A DNA stretch of 64,000 bases from NCBI RefSeq assembly GCF_002001045.1, contig NZ_MUNR01000004.1, positions 124,001 to 188,000 on the forward strand. Direction: 5' to 3'. This document shows, one piece after another, positions 58,780-64,000 of this stretch (position 1 is the first letter of the stretch; each line of letters starts with the position of its first letter). The notes beneath the pieces were generated by a model, which searched no databases, had not been told where the DNA came from, and was given only the letters and a program-made list of their open reading frames with translations. The position numbers and the translations under genes were made by a program. This stretch comes from Rhodanobacter sp. C01. Its GTDB lineage: Bacteria; Pseudomonadota; Gammaproteobacteria; Xanthomonadales; Rhodanobacteraceae.

Positions 58780-60030
58780 ATGTCCAACGCATACCGCCTC
58801 ACCTTGACGCTTGCCTGCCTGTTGATCGCGCCATGCCTGACATCGGTCGCCCATGCGCAGGACACGACCCTGCCGGTACTCAGCCAGACCGAGTTCAACC
58901 AGTGTCTTGCCGGGCTGCGACACGGCGACAGCTTCGCGCGCATCAGCGATGACACGTGGAAGCACTACACGGCAAACCTCACGCCGGACGGCAGCATCCT
59001 GCCCTTGCTCGACAAGCAGCCTGAATTCACGCTGCCGGCGTGGGATTACATGGCGATGCTGGTGGACAAGGAGCGCGTGGCCGATGGCCGCGCCGCGTAC
59101 CAGCAATGGTTACCCCTGTTGCGCCAGATCCAGAGCCGCTACGGCGTCGATCCGGCGATCGTGGTCAGCGTGTGGGGTGTGGAGAGCAACTTCGGCAAGA
59201 TCACCGGTGGGCGACCGCTGGTGCAGTCGCTGGGCACGCTGTCGTGCTTCGGGCGGCGGCAGGCGTATTTTCGCACCGAGTTCGCCTCGGCGCTGCAGAT
59301 TCTGCAAAACGGCGACATCGCGCCCGACAAGCTCAACGGCTCATGGGCCGGCGCGTTCGGGCAGACCCAGTTCATGCCCAGCACCTTCCTGCACACCGCG
59401 GTCGATTTCGATGGCGACGGCCACCGCGATGTGGTCGGCAGCGTGCCCGATGCGCTGGCCTCCACCGCCAACTTCCTGCATCAGGCGGGTTACCGCACGG
59501 GAGAGCCGTGGGGCCTGGAGGTGAAGTTACCGGCCGGCTACGCGGGCAGCTCGACCCGCAAGAACAAGCACGACGTCGCGTACTGGATCGCACAGGGCAT
59601 CACCCAGGCCAACGGCAAGCCGCTGCCGCCGAACCTGCCCGACACCGGCCTGCTGCTGCCCACCGGTACGCAAGGCCCAGCGTTCCTGACCGGCAAGAAC
59701 TTCGACACCATCTACAGCTACAACGCCAGCGAAAACTACGCGCTGGCGATCGCGCAGCTGTCCACCCTGGTCGGCAACCACAACGACAGCATCGGTTTCG
59801 TTACGCCGTGGCCCACCGATGATCCCGGCCTGTCGCGCGCGGAAAACCGCGAACTGCAAACCCTGCTGCAGGCCCGTGGCTACGACATCGGGATGCCCGA
59901 TGGCCTGATCGGTGCCAAGACCCGCGTCGCGATCCGTGCCGAGCAGGGCCGGTTAGGCATGCCGGTCGACGGGCGCGCGGGGCAGAAAATGCTGGCGGCA
60001 CTGCGCGCGCAACCAGGCGCTACTCACTGA
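58780..60030 (+). CDS. lytic murein transglycosylase, MltB-like, with peptidoglycan-binding domain
   Basis: The 416-residue protein has a signal peptide (1-27, ending AHAQD), a lysozyme-like domain with catalytic Glu135 in VWGVESNFGK, the conserved AGAFGQTQFMPSTFL, DFDGDGHRDVVGSVPDALASTANFL block, and a C-terminal peptidoglycan-binding domain (about 355-412) with LQTLLQARGYDIGMPDGLIGAKTRVAI. It cleaves the glycan backbone with formation of anhydro-muropeptides, in the periplasm. It lacks an obvious lipobox. The start at 58780 is set by AAGGA and the signal peptide. Confidence 0.93.
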   Translation: MSNAYRLTLTLACLLIAPCLTSVAHAQDTTLPVLSQTEFNQCLAGLRHGDSFARISDDTWKHYTANLTPDGSILPLLDKQPEFTLPAWDYMAMLVDKERVADGRAAYQQWLPLLRQIQSRYGVDPAIVVSVWGVESNFGKITGGRPLVQSLGTLSCFGRRQAYFRTEFASALQILQNGDIAPDKLNGSWAGAFGQTQFMPSTFLHTAVDFDGDGHRDVVGSVPDALASTANFLHQAGYRTGEPWGLEVKLPAGYAGSSTRKNKHDVAYWIAQGITQANGKPLPPNLPDTGLLLPTGTQGPAFLTGKNFDTIYSYNASENYALAIAQLSTLVGNHNDSIGFVTPWPTDDPGLSRAENRELQTLLQARGYDIGMPDGLIGAKTRVAIRAEQGRLGMPVDGRAGQKMLAALRAQPGATH

Positions 60031-60096
60031 TCGGTCATTGCGCCGAGAGACAGTCCGGCAGACGATGCGCCACGCGGGCAGCTCCGCGTCAGCCGA

Positions 60097-61149
60097 TCAG
60101 GAGGAAGCAGCGTCTACCACCGACCACGCGACCGACTCGCCGGCTCGCATCGGTTTGCAGCTGGATCCGGCCAGCGGATATTCCTCCGGCACGGTCCACG
60201 ATGTGCGTTCGAGTGCGATGCGATCCTGGTTGCGCGGCAAGCGGTAGAAGTCCGGACCGTGGAAGCTGGCAAACGCCTCGAGCCGATCCAACCGACCGGC
60301 CTGCTCGAACGCTTCGGCATACAGCTCCAGCGCCGCATGGGCCGTATAGAGACCCGCACAGCCGCAGGCCGTTTCCTTCGCTTCGCGGGGATGCGGTGCA
60401 CTGTCCGTGCCGAGGAAGAAGTGCGGATCGCCGCTGGTCGCCGCCTGCAGCAAGGCGGCACGATGCGTCTCCCGCTTGAGGATCGGGGCGCAGTAGTTGT
60501 GTGGGCGGATACCGCCCTCGAACAACGCGTTGCGGTTGAGCAGCAGATGATGCGCGGTAATCGTGGCCGCCACGTTGACCGGAGCGCGGCTGACGAAGTC
60601 GACCGCGTCGCGGGTGGTGATATGTTCCAGCACCATGCGCAGCGCCGGAAACCGCGCCTGCAGCGGCATCAGGTAGCGCTCGATGAAAACGCGCTCGCGA
60701 TCGAAGATGTCGATGTCCGGATCGGTGACCTCGCCATGCAGCAGCAAGGGCAGTTCGTGCTTCTCCATGGATTCAAGCACGTGATACACCCGCGACAGCT
60801 CGCGCACGCCGGACTGTGAATTGGTGGTGGCGCCAGCGGGGTAATACTTGACCGCAAACACGCTGTCGCTGTCCCTGGCGCGGATGATCTCCTCGGCCGG
60901 CGTGCTCTCGGTGAGGTACAGCGTCATCAGCGGTTGGAAGCGCATACCTGCGGGCAAGCTCGCCAGAATTCGTCGACGATAGTCTTCCGCCTGCGCGACC
61001 GTCGTCACCGGCGGCTTCAGGTTCGGCATCACGATGGCGCGCGCAAAGCGCTGCGCGGTGTGGCCGATCACCGAGGTCAGCGTCTCGCCATCGCGAAGAT
61101 GCAGATGCCAGTCATCAGGGCGTGTGATTTCAAGACGCGTGGGTGTCAT
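60097..61149 (-). CDS. pyrC: dihydroorotase
   Basis: PyrC catalyses reversible ring closure of carbamoyl aspartate to dihydroorotate in pyrimidine synthesis. The 350-residue protein is of the E. coli type (348). It has the metal-binding HLHLR (His15, His17, Arg19), the lysine that is carbamylated to bridge the two zincs (Lys101, in [14 protein letters not shown]), and later [16 protein letters not shown] and [10 protein letters not shown] (catalytic Asp). ATG 61149 is used; the frame runs upstream through a repeat-bearing leader. The gene is divergent from the tautomerase gene. Confidence 0.97.
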   Translation of the reverse strand: MTPTRLEITRPDDWHLHLRDGETLTSVIGHTAQRFARAIVMPNLKPPVTTVAQAEDYRRRILASLPAGMRFQPLMTLYLTESTPAEEIIRARDSDSVFAVKYYPAGATTNSQSGVRELSRVYHVLESMEKHELPLLLHGEVTDPDIDIFDRERVFIERYLMPLQARFPALRMVLEHITTRDAVDFVSRAPVNVAATITAHHLLLNRNALFEGGIRPHNYCAPILKRETHRAALLQAATSGDPHFFLGTDSAPHPREAKETACGCAGLYTAHAALELYAEAFEQAGRLDRLEAFASFHGPDFYRLPRNQDRIALERTSWTVPEEYPLAGSSCKPMRAGESVAWSVVDAASS

Positions 61150-61231
61150 GGCTGACGGACTCGGAATGGGTATCGAGAGAAGAACACAGCAGATGTCAGG
61201 ACTGGTTGCATGGCGGACATATGCAGGATGT

Positions 61232-61265
61232 CTCGTGCCATGGCTGCCCTCGTGCCATGGCTGCC
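61232..61265. repeat. 17-base tandem duplication in the pyrC leader
   Basis: The 17-base unit CTCGTGCCATGGCTGCC occurs twice in a row without a gap (61232-61248 and 61249-61265). The second unit also pairs with the sequence right after it: GTGCCAT (61252-61258) and ATGGCAC (61267-61273) can form a hairpin. It lies about 85-120 bases upstream of pyrC and about 65-100 bases upstream of the tautomerase gene. Either a recent slippage event or an element in one of the leaders. Confidence 0.6.
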
Positions 61266-61330
61266 AATGGCACATGATATCGCATCACCCATCCCCATCC
61301 ATCGTGCTTTATCCTCGTGGAAAGTCCACC

Positions 61331-61723
61331 ATGCCACTGGTTCGCATCTCGCTCCGCCGCGGCAAGTCGCCCACCCATCTCGCCGCCCTGCGCCACGGCA
61401 TCTACCAGGCCATGCGCAAAACCTTCAACGTGCCGGAGAACGACCGCTTCATCCTGATCAGCCAGCACGATGCCGACGAGTTCGACTGCGACCCGAACTA
61501 CCTCGGCATCGCGCGCAGCGACGATCTGGTGATCGTGCAGATCACCTGCAACAGCGGTCGCACGGTGGAGCAGAAGCAGGCGCTGTACCGTGGCATCGCC
61601 GTGAATTTTTCCGCCGATCCGGGTCTTCGCCCCGAAGATGTGTTCATCAATCTGGTCGAGGTGGCGAAGGAGAACTGGTCATTCGGCAACGGTGTTGCGC
61701 AATACGCACAAGCGCCAAGGTGA
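61331..61723 (+). CDS. tautomerase family protein
   Basis: The 130-residue product starts Met-Pro-Leu-Val, and after loss of Met the Pro would be the catalytic base seen in 4-oxalocrotonate tautomerase/MSAD-like enzymes. The segment VPENDRFILISQHDADEF and the DVFINLVEVAKENWSFGNGVAQY C-terminus fit the tautomerase family of about 130 residues (tautomerase_2-like). The substrate is not known. ATG 61331 gives the essential N-terminal Pro; the frame open upstream is not used. Divergent from pyrC. Confidence 0.85.
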   Translation: MPLVRISLRRGKSPTHLAALRHGIYQAMRKTFNVPENDRFILISQHDADEFDCDPNYLGIARSDDLVIVQITCNSGRTVEQKQALYRGIAVNFSADPGLRPEDVFINLVEVAKENWSFGNGVAQYAQAPR

Positions 61724-61955
61724 TGATGACTGCACCCGACGATAAACAGACCTCGTGGCATCGCTGCGCCTGCGCTTTGCATGACAACGCCCGGATCCAG
61801 CGCATGGCAACCTTTCACGCGTCGTTTACGTTCGAATCAGCATAAAACCGCGAGAAACGCAAAAACATGCACCCGGAATGTACGCTTCGCCGCGTCAGGG
61901 ACATGTCAAACGATCCAGTGCATCCGTCGCTCCACCTCACATCGGGGGAAAGTGC

Positions 61956-64000
61956 ATGCCGCGCAGCGATTGTTCAAACCGTAAATCGGGGACAAGGCGT
62001 CTCAGACCGCTCTACGTATTCGCCACGACACCGGCACTATGGCTGTCGATGCTGCCGGCAAGCGCCGTCTATGCCACATGCACCAACAGTGCACCGACGA
62101 GTGGAAGCACGGTCACCTGTAGCGGCACGGGCATTGCGCCGGTGATTGCGCAAACGGGCAGCAGCAACGTCACCATAAACATCAGCCAGGGCGTGAATTT
62201 CGCCGACACACGCGCCCTGAGCCCGGTGGCCTTCAGCGTCGATCATGCAAGCCAGATCACCAACAGCGGCGCCATCACCCTCACTGGTGGCGGCGGCACC
62301 GGCACCAATCGCGGCGCCGCATTGCTGGGCGTCGGCGACAACAACAGCCTCACCAATGCCAGCCAGGGAAGCATCACGACCACCGGCGCCTATAACGACG
62401 GCATGGCCGCCAATGGCAGCTTCAATACGTTGACCAACAACGGCACGATCAGCACGGCCGGGCCCAATGCCTATGGCATGACTGCCGCATGGGGCCAGAC
62501 GATTTTGGGCCAGGCGAACAACACCCTGATCAACAACGGATCGGTGAGCACGTCCGGCAGCAACGCGCGAGCGATGTCCATCCTCGGACAGAACGGAACG
62601 ATCACCAATACCGGCTCATTGCTGACCACTGGCGCGAACAGCCCGACCGCCTATATGCAGGGCAACAATGACAGTCTGGTCAACAGCGGCACGATCCAGG
62701 CCCAGGGCTCCGGTTCCGACGCCGTTTTCTCCAACACCGTCGGATCGAGTTTCACCGCCAGTATCCAGAACCTGGCCGGTGGAAAAATCATCAGTCAGCA
62801 AGGCGCCGCCATACGTACGCTCAACGGCGCAAGCACCATCATCAACGCCGGCCTGTTGCAAAGCACCGGCGTCGCCGTGCAGATGGGAAACGGGGTCAAT
62901 ACACTGATCCTGCAAACCGGTTCGGTGATCATCGGCTCCGCCGATGGCGGCAGCGGCAGCGCTCCAAGCACCGTCATCCTGCAAGGCTCGGGGAGTGCGA
63001 CGAACGCGTTCACCCATTTCAAGACCTTGCTGGCACAAGGCACCGATTGGGACTGGAGCGGAACGGGCGCGTTCAACACGGCGCTGGTGCAAGGCGGCAC
63101 GTTCAATCTCAGCGGTACCGTGAGTGGTGCCGGATCAGCATCGGACACGCTCACATTCGATGATGCCACCGTCACAGGCATCGCCGGATTCACGAATTGG
63201 GAATCGGTTGCCGTCACCAATGGCACCCGACTGACCATGGATGGAACCCTGGTCATGGGTGACGCGACCTCCGGCACGGGAAACGTGACGATCGATGCCG
63301 ACAGCATGCTTCTGGCCGGCAACGGCGCCAACGGCGTCATACAACCCTTCACGGCAGGCCAGCTCGTCAACGTCACCAATGCCGGCACCATCGACCTGAC
63401 CAACGGCGGCATGCCTGCCGCGAACACCTTCACCATCGTGGGCAACTACACCGGCAATCAGGCAAGTCTGCTGCTCAACACCGTGCTCGGTGCCGACAAC
63501 TCACCCGCCGACAGGCTGGTGATCAGCGGTGGCACGGCAAGCGGGAGCACCGATATCCATGTCACGAATGTGGGTGGCGTTGGCGGGTTCACTGCCAACG
63601 ACGGCATCCTCCTGGTGGAAGCCGCCAACGGAGCGACGATCGCGCCGACGGCCTTCGCACTCAGCGGCGGCCAAGTGCAAGCCGGCGCCTATACGTATTA
63701 CCTGTTCGAAGGCGGCGTAAGCGACGGGACATCGCAGAATTGGTACCTGCGCTCGAGTGCGCCACCTGCACCTCCTCCGCCTTCCGCTCCGGCACCGGCA
63801 CCAGCTCCGTCACCTGCGCCTCCTCCAGCTCCTCCTCCGAGTACGCCAATCGCTGCCCTGGGCACCCCAGCACTGCCGACTCCGGTACCTGCGGGAGATC
63901 CGCCAACACCGTTGTTCCGTCCGGAAACCGCGCTGGATTCGAATATCCCCGCCTTGACCAAGCAAATGGGCCTCACCCAACTCGGCACTTTCGACGAACG
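61956..64000 (+). CDS. autotransporter (type V secretion) protein, 3' end beyond the window
   Basis: An open frame of at least 681 codons runs off the end of the window. It begins with a long signal peptide (residues 1-40, twin-Arg-containing n-region RRLRPLY, hydrophobic core, cleavage after AVYA). A long passenger rich in Gly, Thr, Ser and Asn follows, with repeated short beta-helix turns of the type L-x-N-x-G-x-I-x-T/S-x-G (e.g. LTNNGTISTAG, LINNGSVSTSG, ITNTGSLLTTG, LVNSGTIQAQG). A Pro-rich linker lies at about 601-632 (PPPPS, APAPA and so on) and then FRPETALDSNIPALTKQMGLTQLGTF, the usual lead-in to the pertactin-type outer-membrane beta-barrel. The barrel itself is outside. Functions may be adhesion or surface enzyme; none can be deduced. 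Confidence 0.9.
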   Translation, partial: MPRSDCSNRKSGTRRLRPLYVFATTPALWLSMLPASAVYATCTNSAPTSGSTVTCSGTGIAPVIAQTGSSNVTINISQGVNFADTRALSPVAFSVDHASQITNSGAITLTGGGGTGTNRGAALLGVGDNNSLTNASQGSITTTGAYNDGMAANGSFNTLTNNGTISTAGPNAYGMTAAWGQTILGQANNTLINNGSVSTSGSNARAMSILGQNGTITNTGSLLTTGANSPTAYMQGNNDSLVNSGTIQAQGSGSDAVFSNTVGSSFTASIQNLAGGKIISQQGAAIRTLNGASTIINAGLLQSTGVAVQMGNGVNTLILQTGSVIIGSADGGSGSAPSTVILQGSGSATNAFTHFKTLLAQGTDWDWSGTGAFNTALVQGGTFNLSGTVSGAGSASDTLTFDDATVTGIAGFTNWESVAVTNGTRLTMDGTLVMGDATSGTGNVTIDADSMLLAGNGANGVIQPFTAGQLVNVTNAGTIDLTNGGMPAANTFTIVGNYTGNQASLLLNTVLGADNSPADRLVISGGTASGSTDIHVTNVGGVGGFTANDGILLVEAANGATIAPTAFALSGGQVQAGAYTYYLFEGGVSDGTSQNWYLRSSAPPAPPPPSAPAPAPAPSPAPPPAPPPSTPIAALGTPALPTPVPAGDPPTPLFRPETALDSNIPALTKQMGLTQLGTFDE

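Overview
The window is a gene-dense, GC-rich stretch of a gammaproteobacterial chromosome. Protein sequences and gene content (PlsB-independent housekeeping loci, LigB, a plant-type glutamate-cysteine ligase, YchJ, HutD and DUF3667/DUF938/DUF1993 proteins, a Rho with a very long N-terminus) point to the Xanthomonadales, most likely the Rhodanobacteraceae (Rhodanobacter/Dyella-like). This placement is an inference from protein character; there is no rRNA or other phylogenetic marker to confirm it. I see no rRNA, tRNA, CRISPR array, insertion sequence or prophage. The region reads as core chromosome with a few accessory genes.

Layout. 0-7 kb: a DegV protein, an SDR oxidoreductase, a tiny lipoprotein, SppA protease, a MATE exporter and a DUF3667 membrane protein. 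6.85-7.28 kb: a non-coding stretch with an AT-rich palindrome and a cluster of DnaA-box sequences, directly upstream of priA. 9.4-11.7 kb: tatABC preceded by a SYLF-domain protein. 11.8-18.2 kb: hemH with an overlapping hydrolase, an MFS exporter overlapping a DUF1993 protein, a COG2509 flavoprotein and a FrnE-like DsbA protein. 18.2-29.9 kb: a GAF-GAF-GGDEF-EAL c-di-GMP protein, dinG overlapping hutD, nnrU, a small membrane protein, a DUF938 methyltransferase, YchJ, ligB (with a signal peptide), an NRDE protein and a fused SpmA/SpmB-type protein. 29.9-38.9 kb: gltBD, then envC and an S41 protease.

38.9-47.0 kb is a complete efflux module read on the minus strand: response regulator, sensor kinase, RND permease, adaptor and outer-membrane factor, with adjoining reading frames overlapping or closely spaced and inverted repeats at its two likely control points. 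47.1-51.6 kb carries ftsE-ftsX, a tandem-receiver protein, ung and rpoH, all on the minus strand; rpoH has a perfect CIRCE element in its leader. 51.7-56.3 kb is rhlB divergent from trxA-rho, the same arrangement as in Escherichia coli. 56.3-64 kb: a lower-GC ankyrin protein, a plant-type gshA, a lytic transglycosylase, pyrC, a tautomerase, and the first two thirds or so of an autotransporter cut by the window end.

Common themes are envelope work (SppA, TatABC, EnvC, CtpA-like protease, FtsEX, MATE/MFS/RND exporters, lytic transglycosylase, autotransporter), DNA maintenance (PriA, DinG, LigB, Ung), and RNA and stress control (RhlB, Rho, RpoH). The strongest non-routine signals are the CIRCE-rpoH arrangement, the DnaA-box cluster beside priA, the Asn/Gln-rich extension of Rho, the receiver-pseudoreceiver protein inserted between ftsX and rpoH, and the exported-looking LigB. 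I did not find a clearly undescribed multi-gene system.
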